In this document: piece by piece, positions 56,165-64,000 of the stretch
How positions within the stretch are numbered: the first letter of the stretch is position 1
Layout of the letters: each line of letters begins with the position of its first letter
Notes under the pieces: model-generated
The model's input: the letters and a program-made list of their open reading frames with translations, nothing else
What the model was told of the DNA's origin: nothing
The model's database searches: none
Program-made: the position numbers and the translations under genes
Assembly: GCF_002407205.1 (NCBI RefSeq)
Contig: NZ_CP023548.1
Location: forward strand, 2,194,501-2,258,500
From: Rhodobacter sp. CZR27
Lineage (GTDB): Bacteria > Pseudomonadota > Alphaproteobacteria > Rhodobacterales > Rhodobacteraceae
Direction of reading: 5' to 3'
Length of the DNA stretch: 64,000 nt

Positions 56165-56698
56165 CTATTGCACCACGCGGAGCTTGCCGAAGATGCGCTC
56201 CATGTGCTCGGCCAGATAGATGCGAAGCCACGGCGTGAAGCGCTCGGGATGCTCCTCGACCTCGCGGGCGAGATCGTTCAGATCGACCCAGCGAGTCTCC
56301 CACACTTCCTCGGGGTCGGGCGCGACATGCAGGTCGGCCGGTGCCTCGGCCACGAAGATGTCCACCACCTCGTGTTCGATCAGCCCGCCTCCGACATCGG
56401 CGCGATACTCGACACGATCGGCAAAGACCGTGACGAGACCGGTGATCCCAAGTTCCTCGCGCAGGCGACGGACGGCACAATCGGCCGCCTCCTCGCCCCA
56501 GCGCGGATGGGTGCAGCAGGTGTTCGCCCAGAGGCCGGGCGTGTGATACTTGCCGGCGGCGCGGCGCTGGATCAGCACCGCATTGCCGGCCATGACGAAG
56601 ACGGATATGGCCATGTGACGAAGCCCGCGCTGGTGCGCCTCGAGCTTCTCCACCGGCATCAGCCGGCCCTCGACCCAGGCGGGAACCATTTCGGTCAT
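56165..56698 (-). CDS. idi: Isopentenyl-diphosphate delta-isomerase, type I
   Basis: Nudix-fold enzyme that interconverts IPP and DMAPP. 177 residues; catalytic Cys in LWANTCCTHPRWGEEAADCA and Nudix box AVRRLREELG, and the catalytic Glu region DPEEVWETRWVDLNDL. It is the last gene of the bchEJG-orf427-bchP-idi operon, two bases after bchP, and with dxs shows that isoprenoid supply is part of this cluster. Confidence 0.96.
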   Translation of the reverse strand: MTEMVPAWVEGRLMPVEKLEAHQRGLRHMAISVFVMAGNAVLIQRRAAGKYHTPGLWANTCCTHPRWGEEAADCAVRRLREELGITGLVTVFADRVEYRADVGGGLIEHEVVDIFVAEAPADLHVAPDPEEVWETRWVDLNDLAREVEEHPERFTPWLRIYLAEHMERIFGKLRVVQ

Positions 56699-56700
56699 GG

Positions 56701-57885
56701 TCACGTCCACTGCGGCGACACGAGCCGCGTCAGGTGCATCACGTTCTTGAACCCGATCTTGATATGGGCCCAGGGCTGTTTGCTCGTCAGTTTCTTGTTC
56801 ATGTAGGACTCGAAGGTCAGGCGCTGCACGTCGGTGTCGTGGCAGAGGCTCACGAACCGCTCGCGCCGCTCGTCGTCGCGATAATAGGCATCCTGCATCG
56901 AGCGGAGAACCTTGAACACGGTCTTGTGGTCGGCCATGAACATCTTGCGCGCGAGCTGAAGGTCGCTGGCGCGGCCCGACTTCAGGCAGGCGAGCGCGGC
57001 CTTGGCCGCAACCTGGCCACCGACGAAGGCGTAATAGATCCCCTCGCCCGAGGACGGCGCCACGACGCCCGCGGCGTCGCCGGCCAGCACCACATCCTTG
57101 CCGTTGTCCCACTTGTCGAGCGGTTGCAGCGGGATCGGCGCGCCTTCCTTGCGGAGGGTCTCGCACTGGTCGAGGCCCGCCTGCTTGCGCAGGAGCGCGG
57201 TCGCCTCCTTCAGGTCGAAGCCGTGGATGCCGGTGCCCATGCCCACCGAGGCGGTCTTGCCGTGCGGGAAGATCCAGCCGTAGAAGTCCGGGCTCACGCG
57301 GCCGTCATAGATCACGTCGCAGCGCGTGGGATCGTAGTCGATGCCCGGATCGCTCGGCGGGGTGATGATCTCGTGATAGGCGATGACCATCGGAATCTTG
57401 TCGCCGCCGGGAACCTCGGCGCGAGCCACGTCGGACTTCGCGCCATCGGCGCCGATCACCAGCTTGGTCTCGGACCGCTTCTCCTCGCCCGTCAGCTTCT
57501 CGCGCCAGACGACATAGGTGTGGAAGCTGTCGCGCTCGATGCGAAGGAAGGTGCCGGTCAGCCGCTCGGCGCCCGACTTGGCGGCGCGGCGGCGCAGCCA
57601 TTCGTCGAAATGCTCGCGGTCCACCATGCCGACGAAGCCGCCCTCGATCGGGATGTCGACCTTGCGGCCGGTGGGCGAGATCATCCGCGCCGTGCGGATG
57701 CGCGCCACGATCTGGCTGTCGGGGATATCGAAATCCTCGATCAGCCGCGGCGGGATCGCGCCGCCGCAGGGCTTGATCCGCCCGTCACGGTCGAGAAGCG
57801 CCACCCGCTTGCCGGCCCGCGCCAGCTCATCGGCCGCCGTGGCGCCCGACGGGCCGCCACCCACAACGAAGACATCATAGGCCAT
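56701..57885 (-). CDS. bchP: Geranylgeranyl reductase (bacteriochlorophyll)
   Basis: Flavoprotein that reduces the geranylgeranyl tail to phytyl. 394 residues, MAYDVFVVGGGPSGATAADE then LARAGKRVALLDRDGRIKPC; FAD motif VLAGDAAGVVAPSSGEGIYY. Two bases separate it from the upstream orf427 stop. Confidence 0.97.
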   Translation of the reverse strand: MAYDVFVVGGGPSGATAADELARAGKRVALLDRDGRIKPCGGAIPPRLIEDFDIPDSQIVARIRTARMISPTGRKVDIPIEGGFVGMVDREHFDEWLRRRAAKSGAERLTGTFLRIERDSFHTYVVWREKLTGEEKRSETKLVIGADGAKSDVARAEVPGGDKIPMVIAYHEIITPPSDPGIDYDPTRCDVIYDGRVSPDFYGWIFPHGKTASVGMGTGIHGFDLKEATALLRKQAGLDQCETLRKEGAPIPLQPLDKWDNGKDVVLAGDAAGVVAPSSGEGIYYAFVGGQVAAKAALACLKSGRASDLQLARKMFMADHKTVFKVLRSMQDAYYRDDERRERFVSLCHDTDVQRLTFESYMNKKLTSKQPWAHIKIGFKNVMHLTRLVSPQWT

Positions 57886-57887
57886 GA

Positions 57888-59171
57888 TCACTCTCCAGGC
57901 ACAAGCCGTCCGGCAGGCGCCGCACGCCCGCCTTCCAGGATACGAAGCGCCATAAGCGCCGAAATGACGAACAGGGCGGCCTCGAAGAAGAAGACGAGGC
58001 CGAAGGCAGTCGGAATGTCTGTCCAGAGCCGCAGGAGGTCGGCCGCGCCCGCACCGGCGAGCCCGCCGAAGCCCGCCGCCACCGCCTGCGCCGCGCCCCA
58101 GAGACCCATGCGGGTTCCCTCGCGCGCGTGGCGGCCCTCGCCGGCCAGCTGCATCATCGAGCCGATGGCCGAGACGGCGAACATGCCGTTGAACACGCCC
58201 ATCATCACGACGGCCGGCACGATCAGCGGCAGGTTCATCTGCCCGATCAACGAGATCGCGGCAAGCGACAGCGCCGAGCCGAGGCAGCCCGCCACGACCC
58301 AGGAGCGCAGGCTGCCGATCCGGAGCCCGGTCGAGCCGATGCCGACCGCCAGCATCCCCAGGAACACGCCGCCGTTCTGCGCACCCGACAGCGAGGTCGA
58401 CTGGCCCGGCGTCAGGCCGAAGACGAAGCCGGCGTAGGGTTCGAGGATCAGTTCCTGCATGAAATAGGCGGTCATCGACAGGAAGACGAAGAAGGTGAAG
58501 CTGCGGGCGCGCGGCTCGGACCAGATCTCGCGCAGGCCCTCGAGCAAGGGCGCCGCATCGGGCTCGGCCTCGGCCACGAGGCCGCGCTCGATCCGCCAAG
58601 TCGCCAGCACCGTCAGCGCCAAGCCGCCGAGGCAAACCGCGCCCACGATTTCCAGCAGGAGGCGAGGCGAATAAGGTTCCAGCAGTGCGCCCACCGTGCC
58701 GGCCGTGGCCGCGATGCCGAAGATCATCATCAGCCAGGTGATGGTGGCGGCCGCCGCGCGCCGCTCGGGCCGCGTGCAGGTCGCCATAAGCGCCAGCAGC
58801 GACGTGCCCCCTGCCCCGGCGCCCAAGCCGATCAGCAGATAGGCCAGGAAGGACAGCACGAGGCCGGGCCAGAACGCGCTTTCCATCGTCACCACGCCGA
58901 CCGCGGCCGAGAAGGCGCCGAGCGCCAGCGCGGCCATGCCGCCCACGATCCAGCGCGTGCGGTTTCCGCAGGTGTCGGAGCGGTAGCCCCAGGACGGCCG
59001 GGTGATCTGCACCGCGTAATGCAGCGCGACCAGCACCCCGGCCAGGACGGCCGGCAGTGCCAGCTCGACCACCATGAGCCGGTTCAGCGTCGAGGTGGTC
59101 AGGACCACCATCCCGCCCAGGCTCATCTGCACGAGGCCGAGCCGGAAGATGCCGAACCAGCCCAGCGTCAC
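57888..59171 (-). CDS. PucC/LhaA family (BCD) transporter-like protein, orf427
   Basis: Twelve-helix membrane protein, 427 residues, of the PucC/LhaA/Bch2 family tied to assembly of light-harvesting complexes or delivery of bacteriochlorophyll. It reads FGIFRLGLVQMSLGGMVVLT, TRPSWGYRSDTCGNRTRWIV, and the family is related to the major facilitator fold. Its place between bchG and bchP is kept in Rhodobacter. It overlaps the bchG stop by four bases. Confidence 0.9.
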   Translation of the reverse strand: MTLGWFGIFRLGLVQMSLGGMVVLTTSTLNRLMVVELALPAVLAGVLVALHYAVQITRPSWGYRSDTCGNRTRWIVGGMAALALGAFSAAVGVVTMESAFWPGLVLSFLAYLLIGLGAGAGGTSLLALMATCTRPERRAAAATITWLMMIFGIAATAGTVGALLEPYSPRLLLEIVGAVCLGGLALTVLATWRIERGLVAEAEPDAAPLLEGLREIWSEPRARSFTFFVFLSMTAYFMQELILEPYAGFVFGLTPGQSTSLSGAQNGGVFLGMLAVGIGSTGLRIGSLRSWVVAGCLGSALSLAAISLIGQMNLPLIVPAVVMMGVFNGMFAVSAIGSMMQLAGEGRHAREGTRMGLWGAAQAVAAGFGGLAGAGAADLLRLWTDIPTAFGLVFFFEAALFVISALMALRILEGGRAAPAGRLVPGE

Positions 59172-60076
59172 GGCATGACCTCCAGCGAGCGGATGGCGAA
59201 GGCCGAGACCATCATGCCCGAGACGTAGAGCGTGACGCCCGCGCCGTTGTACCAGGGCGCCTTGCCCTTCGGGTCCTTCAGCAGCACGCGCATCGCGAAG
59301 AACTGCGCGATGAGCAGAGCGCCGATGACGGCAGCGTGGATCGGCTTGCCCCAGATCACCAGAAGCGCGATCACCAGCATCTGCGCCAGCGCCATGACGG
59401 TGCAGGCGAGCTTCGCGGCCACGTCCGGCCCGAGAACCACGGGCAGCGAGCGCACGCCATGCTGGCGGTCACCCTCCAGCGCCTTGAAGTCGTTGAGCGT
59501 CATGATGCCATGCGCGCCGAAGGCATAAAGCAGCGCCAACGTCACGATGAAGAAGTTGGGCGCCCCGGCCGACAGCACCGCGGCGCCGGTGAACCAGGGC
59601 AGGCCCTCGTAGCAGAGCGCGACGAGTCCCGGCCCCCACCAGCCCGACCGCTTCAGGCGGATCGGCTCGACCGAATAGGCCCAGGCCGCGAGCACACCGA
59701 AGACGGTGGCGCCGAAGCCCCAGGGGCCGAGCACCCAGCCCACGCCCAGCGAGGCCGCCGACATGATCAGAGCGATCCACAGGCCCCAGCGGCCGGGGAT
59801 GCGGCCCGAGGGGATCGGCCGGTCGGGCTCGTTCACGGCATCGACATGCCGGTCGCACCAGTTGTTCGCCGCCTGGCTCATGCCGCAGACCAGCGGCCCG
59901 GCGAGGAACATGCCCAGAAGGACCAGCGGCCACTTCTCGCCCGGCCAGATGCCGACCGAGATGGTGCCGCAGAGATAGGCCCAGATCGGCGGGAACCAGG
60001 TGATGGGCTGGATCAGCTCGAGCAGGGCGCTCGGCTGGGGATAGGAGCGGGGGTGTAAGGATAGATTGACACTCAT
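59168..60076 (-). CDS. bchG: Bacteriochlorophyll synthase (bacteriochlorophyllide geranylgeranyl transferase)
   Basis: UbiA-type prenyltransferase that esterifies bacteriochlorophyllide a with GGPP. 302 residues starting MSVNLSLHPRSYPQPSALLE. The diphosphate-binding motif is NNWCDRHVDAVNEPDRPIPS, and the second Asp motif is LNDFKALEGDRQHGVRSLPV. Around eight membrane helices. ATG 60076 gives the R. sphaeroides length; the frame could extend to 60085. Confidence 0.97.
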   Translation of the reverse strand: MSVNLSLHPRSYPQPSALLELIQPITWFPPIWAYLCGTISVGIWPGEKWPLVLLGMFLAGPLVCGMSQAANNWCDRHVDAVNEPDRPIPSGRIPGRWGLWIALIMSAASLGVGWVLGPWGFGATVFGVLAAWAYSVEPIRLKRSGWWGPGLVALCYEGLPWFTGAAVLSAGAPNFFIVTLALLYAFGAHGIMTLNDFKALEGDRQHGVRSLPVVLGPDVAAKLACTVMALAQMLVIALLVIWGKPIHAAVIGALLIAQFFAMRVLLKDPKGKAPWYNGAGVTLYVSGMMVSAFAIRSLEVMP

Positions 60077-60150
60077 GTGTGTCACCTAATCATGACGATG
60101 GGGAGTCGGGCAAGCGGATTGCCCGCGGCCTCCAGTGACAGGATCGCGCA

Positions 60151-60771
60151 TCAGTTCCCCCGTGGCAGGAGTTCGAACCGGCAGGCGGGTGCGCCCTGGG
60201 CGCAGCAATGGGTCTCGCGCACGGCCACGTTCGGCCAGACGAGACGCGAGAAGAGGCGCTCGAACACCGCCGCATGCCAGTGGCACAGCGGGGTGTCCGA
60301 GCTTTCTCCGACGACAACGGGGTTCCGCGCAATCTCGAATGACAGCGGGCGTTTCGAGACGATGCTGAACTTGCCGGAGCCGGCGAAGGTCCAGGAATGC
60401 TTGGCGATGGCGGCGGCGAGAAGCCGCGCGCCGAGGAAGGCGGGAAGCGCACGGATGACTTTCTGCGCCAGCGCGGGAATGCGGTTGGCGAGAATGTAGT
60501 CCCCGGTCGCCAGTCCCGCCTCGCGCAGGAGGCGGGGGGCCTCCTGCGGATGCGTTTCGCGCAGCCAGCGGTGCAGCGTCGAGACCTGCACCTCGGGAAG
60601 CATGCCCGAGTCGGGCCCCGGCCGGGGCACCCCCGCCGAGGCGAGGGACCGGTCGGCGGCGCCGGCACCGAAGGCGCCGTCCAGCACCGGAATGAGCTGG
60701 AGGATCGCGTTCGGCCCGATCCGGTGGACGTTGGCCGGATCGGCCTCGATCCGCTGGTCATGCGCGGTCAT
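60151..60771 (-). CDS. bchJ: BchJ, 4-vinyl reductase-like (V4R) protein
   Basis: V4R-domain protein, 206 residues. It was first linked to 8-vinyl reduction and now seems to assist Mg-protoporphyrin handling or bacteriochlorophyll synthesis. The C-terminal V4R domain has SSDTPLCHWHAAVFERLFSR and ETHCCAQGAPACRFELLPRG with the usual Cys set. It starts six bases after bchE stop. Confidence 0.92.
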   Translation of the reverse strand: MTAHDQRIEADPANVHRIGPNAILQLIPVLDGAFGAGAADRSLASAGVPRPGPDSGMLPEVQVSTLHRWLRETHPQEAPRLLREAGLATGDYILANRIPALAQKVIRALPAFLGARLLAAAIAKHSWTFAGSGKFSIVSKRPLSFEIARNPVVVGESSDTPLCHWHAAVFERLFSRLVWPNVAVRETHCCAQGAPACRFELLPRGN

Positions 60772-60777
60772 GGGCGG

Positions 60778-62610
60778 TTACTCCGCCGGACGGACCAGCT
60801 GGTCCTCCTCCATCTGCTGCTTGCCGCCACCGCAGGCCATCGGCATGGCGAAGTCGTCCTCGGCCATCTGCTCCTTGCCGCCGCCGCAGGCCATCGGGAC
60901 CATGAACTCGTCCACCTGCTGCTGCTTCTTGCCGCCGCAGCCGCAGTCCGACCCGTCCGAATGCCCGCCGCAGCCACCGGCCGCACCCAGGACCGGCACG
61001 GCCTCGGCAGCCTTGGCCGCGCTGCGCTCGGCGGCGCGGGCCTTGCCCTGCTCGCGCAGCGCCTCGCGCCGCTCGGCGGCCTTCGCGGCGCGGTCGGCCG
61101 AGGCCTCCCAGTCCGCCATCTGGGCGTTGCCGATCTTCCGGGTCTCGTCGAAGTGGAAGTCCACCTTGTCCTTGGACTGCGGGCCCCAGTAGCCGGCCTT
61201 GCCGAGGTCGTAGAAGGTTCGCCCCACCCCGGCCTTCAGGAACGCCTTGAGGCAGCCGAGCAGATACCGGCGACGGAAGCCCGTCCCGCGCCACGGATAG
61301 TGGAACAGCGCCTTCTTCATGTAGAAGCGGCGGTAGTTGTTCATCACGCCGTCGAGCAGTTCGCCGCGGGTCAGCGCCTTCGGCTTCATGATCGGCGTCA
61401 CGAAGTTGTACTTGGAATAGTCGAACACCTCGACCTGGTCGCGCATCTCCTGGAAGAGCGGCGTGAAGGGCCAGGGCGTGTACATCGACCAGTTGGCGAG
61501 GTCGGGCTGCCAGTCCCACGCCATCTTGTAGGTTTCTTCCAGCGTCTCCTTGGTCTCGTTGTCGAGGCCGACGATGAACTGGGCTTCGGTGAAGATGTCG
61601 GCCTCGCGCAGAAGGCGGATCGCCTCCTTGTTCTCGGCGACGGTGGTTTCCTTGTTGAAGACGTCAAGCTTCAGCTGCGCCGCGGCCTCGGTGCCGAGCG
61701 AGATGTGCACGAGACCGGCCTTGCGGTAGAACTTCAGCAGTTCCTTGTCACGCTTGACGTCGGTCACGCGGGTGTTGATGCCCCACTTCACCTTGTCGGG
61801 CAGGCCGCGGGCGATCATCTCCTCGCAGAATTCGATGAACTTCTTGCGGTTGATGGTCGGTTCCTCGTCGGCGAGGATGAAGAAGCCCACCTGATGCTCG
61901 TTCACGAGCTTCTCGATCTCGTCCACGACCTTCTTCGGGTCGCGCACGCGGTAGTCGCGCCAGAACTTCCACTGCGAGCAGAACGAGCAGGTGAAGGGGC
62001 AGCCACGGGCCATGTTCGGGATCGCGACGCGCACGCCCAGCGGCTCGTAGATGTAATTCTTCCAGTTGATGATGCCCCAGTCGGGGTCGATCGAATCGAC
62101 GTCCTTGATCGTCGGCGCGGCCGCGGTCGAGATGATCTCGTCGCCCTCGAGGAAGGCGAGACCTTTCACCTGATGGCGCGCCTCGGCGAAGTTGTCGCCC
62201 TCGTAGGCGCGGAGCAGGTTGACGAGCACTTCCTCGCCCTCGCCGCGGACGATGACGTCGATGTGCGGCGCCTCTTCCAGAACCTGACGGAACATGAAGG
62301 TGGCGTGGATGCCGCCCAGCACGCGCAGGGCGTTCGGCACCACGTTCATCGCGATCTTCAGCGTCTCCTCGGCCTCGTAGATCGAGGGGGTGATGGCCGT
62401 GGTCGCGACGACGTCGGGCTGAAGCGCCTTGAGCTTTTCGGCAAGCTGTTCATGCGAGACCCAGTCGGTCATCGCGTCGATGAAATGGTAGTCGGTGTAC
62501 CCGGCCTTCTTCAGCGCGCCGCAGAGGTAGGCGACCCACGCCGGCGGCCAGCTGCCGGCGATCTCGGCGCCGCCGGAGTGATAGTTCGGGTGAACGAATA
62601 CGATACGCAT
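60778..62610 (-). CDS. bchE: Anaerobic Mg-protoporphyrin IX monomethyl ester oxidative cyclase
   Basis: B12-dependent radical SAM enzyme that closes ring E without oxygen. 610 residues. The N-terminal B12-binding domain starts [20 protein letters not shown]. The [4Fe-4S] motif is [20 protein letters not shown] (CxxxCxxC). The C-terminal 80 residues are unusual: Ala-rich, then Cys/Gly-rich with two copies of MACGGGK-QM. PpsR and FnrL-like sites stand upstream, fitting use only when oxygen is low. Confidence 0.96.
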   Translation of the reverse strand: MRIVFVHPNYHSGGAEIAGSWPPAWVAYLCGALKKAGYTDYHFIDAMTDWVSHEQLAEKLKALQPDVVATTAITPSIYEAEETLKIAMNVVPNALRVLGGIHATFMFRQVLEEAPHIDVIVRGEGEEVLVNLLRAYEGDNFAEARHQVKGLAFLEGDEIISTAAAPTIKDVDSIDPDWGIINWKNYIYEPLGVRVAIPNMARGCPFTCSFCSQWKFWRDYRVRDPKKVVDEIEKLVNEHQVGFFILADEEPTINRKKFIEFCEEMIARGLPDKVKWGINTRVTDVKRDKELLKFYRKAGLVHISLGTEAAAQLKLDVFNKETTVAENKEAIRLLREADIFTEAQFIVGLDNETKETLEETYKMAWDWQPDLANWSMYTPWPFTPLFQEMRDQVEVFDYSKYNFVTPIMKPKALTRGELLDGVMNNYRRFYMKKALFHYPWRGTGFRRRYLLGCLKAFLKAGVGRTFYDLGKAGYWGPQSKDKVDFHFDETRKIGNAQMADWEASADRAAKAAERREALREQGKARAAERSAAKAAEAVPVLGAAGGCGGHSDGSDCGCGGKKQQQVDEFMVPMACGGGKEQMAEDDFAMPMACGGGKQQMEEDQLVRPAE

Positions 62611-62626
62611 TGGTGGACTCCCGCTG

Positions 62627-62644
62627 TGTCCATTTCAGTTGACA
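62627..62644. promoter_or_regulatory. PpsR-binding site upstream of bchE
   Basis: TGTCCATTTCAGTTGACA, perfect TGT-N12-ACA, 17 bases before the bchE start. Confidence 0.8.
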
Positions 62645-62663
62645 TACTTCTCTGGCGGGCAAT

Positions 62664-62677
62664 TTGATGCATGTCAA
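62664..62677. promoter_or_regulatory. FnrL-like site upstream of bchE
   Basis: TTGATGCATGTCAA, one mismatch to TTGAT-N4-ATCAA. It is centred about 60 bases before the bchE ATG and fits anaerobic activation by FnrL, known for bchE in R. sphaeroides. Confidence 0.7.
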
Positions 62678-62722
62678 AGCGACCATTCGTACCCGACGGG
62701 ACACCGGAGGACGCCGCGGCCG

Positions 62723-62741
62723 GGCGGAGGGCTGCTCCGCC
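62723..62741 (-). terminator. Hairpin downstream of ppsR
   Basis: Arms GGCGGAG (62723-62729) and CTCCGCC (62735-62741) 21 bases beyond the ppsR stop. No T-run, so termination is tentative. Confidence 0.4.
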
Positions 62742-62762
62742 GGGCCGACAAGGCGGGTCGCG

Positions 62763-64000
62763 TCACTCGTCCTTGTTGAGCAGGCCGAACTTGCGCAACT
62801 TCACGTAGAGCGACTGGCGCGAGAGACTGAGCATCTCCGCCGCTGCGACGCGGTTGTTCCGGGTCAGCTCGAGCGCGGTCTCGATGCACATTTTCTCAAC
62901 GACATCAGTGGTTTCCGCGACGATGTCCTTGAGCGTCGAATTGCCGACCAGTTCCATGACATTGCGCACCGGCTCGTCGATGACGCCCGGCTGCGGGGCG
63001 GGACGGCGCAGGGTGTCGGCGCGGCTCGCATCGCGGACGACAAGGACGAGCAGCGGCTGCTCGCGGTCGTCGAGCCAGGTGGCCGAAAGCTCTGCGGCAA
63101 TCTGCCCCGCAAAATCCGTGGTCAGCCGGGTCGAGTAGAGCCGGAGCTGTCCAGTGCGCCTGACACTGTCAAGCAGGACGCGCAGGTCCACCGTGCCGCG
63201 GGCGAGAAAGTCGGCCAGCGAGCGGCCGCGGATCGCGGCGAGGCTGGACGAGTCGGTCATGTTCAGGAAGGCTTCGTTCGCGCCGCGGATCGTGCCTTCG
63301 GCGTCGGTGAAGACGATCCCGTCCACGCCCTCGTGATAGAGTCGCGTCAGGTTTCCGGTCAGTTCGTCGCTGGGCGGCTGGGCGGCCTCGGCCGCGTCGA
63401 GCTGGCAGAGCAGCAGCCGCTCGCCCGCGGCGCGGAACACCTTGGGCGTCACGAGCACCCGCTTCTGCGAGCGGCGGGCGGTCAGCTCGGTCGGCGTCAC
63501 CGTGTCGGCCACGGCGAGATTGGCCATGGTCTCCATGAACTCGCCGCGGCGGCGGCCCTCGAACTCCTGCGCGATGGCTGCGCCCAGAAGGTCCTGCCGC
63601 ACGCCGCCGAGCAGCATGGCGGCGGCGGCGTTCACGTCGATGATCCGTCCCGTCGACATCGAGACCAGCACCATCGGATCGCGCGAGGCGTCCAGGATCA
63701 CGCGGTAGCGCGTTTCCATCTCGCGCTGGGTCTCGTAGTCGCGCTCCATCGCCAGTTGCGCGGCAACGAGTTGCTGCTGCACCTCCGCGATGGGACGCAG
63801 GTCGCGCCCGAGCATGAGGATCGAGCGGTCCTCGGCGATGCGGTGCAGCACGTAGCGCACCGGAAATTCGAAGTTGCGCTGGTCGGAGTGATTCAGCTCG
63901 ACCGCGACGGACCCTCGGCCGGGTTCCAGCGCCTCGGTCCGGGCACGGTATTTCGCCACGCTCTCGGGGGTCAGGACATCCTCGATCCGCTGGCCCTCCC
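62763..64000 (-). CDS. ppsR: Transcriptional repressor PpsR (CrtJ), N-terminus outside window
   Basis: Light- and redox-responsive repressor of bch, crt and puc genes. The frame is open to the right edge (412 codons seen of about 465). PAS domains include TRYRVILDASRDPMVLVSMS and LYHEGVDGIVFTDAEGTIRG; the C-terminal Fis-type HTH is NRVAAAEMLSLSRQSLYVKL. Both redox cysteines are present, one in RLLLCQLDAAE and one in VVEKMCIETALE just before the HTH. PpsR sites lie before bchC, crtE/crtD, crtI/crtA and bchE in this window. Confidence 0.96.
   Translation of the reverse strand, partial: EGQRIEDVLTPESVAKYRARTEALEPGRGSVAVELNHSDQRNFEFPVRYVLHRIAEDRSILMLGRDLRPIAEVQQQLVAAQLAMERDYETQREMETRYRVILDASRDPMVLVSMSTGRIIDVNAAAAMLLGGVRQDLLGAAIAQEFEGRRRGEFMETMANLAVADTVTPTELTARRSQKRVLVTPKVFRAAGERLLLCQLDAAEAAQPPSDELTGNLTRLYHEGVDGIVFTDAEGTIRGANEAFLNMTDSSSLAAIRGRSLADFLARGTVDLRVLLDSVRRTGQLRLYSTRLTTDFAGQIAAELSATWLDDREQPLLVLVVRDASRADTLRRPAPQPGVIDEPVRNVMELVGNSTLKDIVAETTDVVEKMCIETALELTRNNRVAAAEMLSLSRQSLYVKLRKFGLLNKDE

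Overview
This window is chromosomal DNA of a purple non-sulfur alphaproteobacterium of the Rhodobacteraceae, very close to but not identical with Rhodobacter (Cereibacter) sphaeroides. The reasons are the high GC content, the R. sphaeroides-type order of photosynthesis genes, and the presence of pufX and of the tiny gene pufK, together with near-R. sphaeroides sequences for PufX, TspO, CrtI, BchG and BchP.

Positions 1-19560 are housekeeping genes: leucine catabolism (3-methylcrotonyl-CoA carboxylase beta subunit, isovaleryl-CoA dehydrogenase), an OmpW porin, CreA, phosphoglycolate phosphatase, the glmU-glmS-alkD-like operon for UDP-GlcNAc synthesis, moaA, an FAD oxidoreductase with argE, a DUF3422 protein, the proton-translocating transhydrogenase pntAB, kynureninase and an L,D-transpeptidase.

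Positions 19581-23820 are a decayed accessory island. A large zinc-ribbon gene of unknown but transposase-like character (minus strand, about 790 codons when reconstructed) is broken by an IS256-family element with a perfect 9-bp target duplication, by two in-frame TAG codons and by frameshifts. The IS copy itself carries at least five short hairpins that coincide with breaks in its reading frame. A 44-nt element followed by an intrinsic terminator sits on each side of the island, in convergent orientation, just downstream of the flanking resident genes.

Positions 23871-33189 are again housekeeping: a class I glutamine amidotransferase, a DUF305 protein, an aminotransferase, an MsbA-like ABC exporter, a YgfZ-like protein, elongation factor P, a DUF6280 protein, a PopZ-like DUF2497 protein, a TolC-type outer membrane factor and a Pcm-like methyltransferase.

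Positions 33466-64000 are the photosynthesis gene cluster. Minus strand: bchCXYZ-pufQKBALMX followed by dxs; crtEF; crtIB-tspO; ppsR; and bchEJG-orf427-bchP-idi. Plus strand: crtDC and crtA-bchIDO. Dxs and Idi supply isoprenoid precursors, CrtEBIACDF make spheroidene and spheroidenone, Bch enzymes make bacteriochlorophyll a, Puf proteins build the RC-LH1 core, and PpsR (5' end outside the window) is the light/redox repressor. TGT-N12-ACA PpsR sites are visible before bchC (two), between crtE and crtD (three), between crtI and crtA (one) and before bchE (one, with an FnrL-like site). Points that deserve attention are a 28-codon ORF coupled between bchX and bchY, an apparent CTG start for bchD, and a duplicated Cys-rich tail on BchE.
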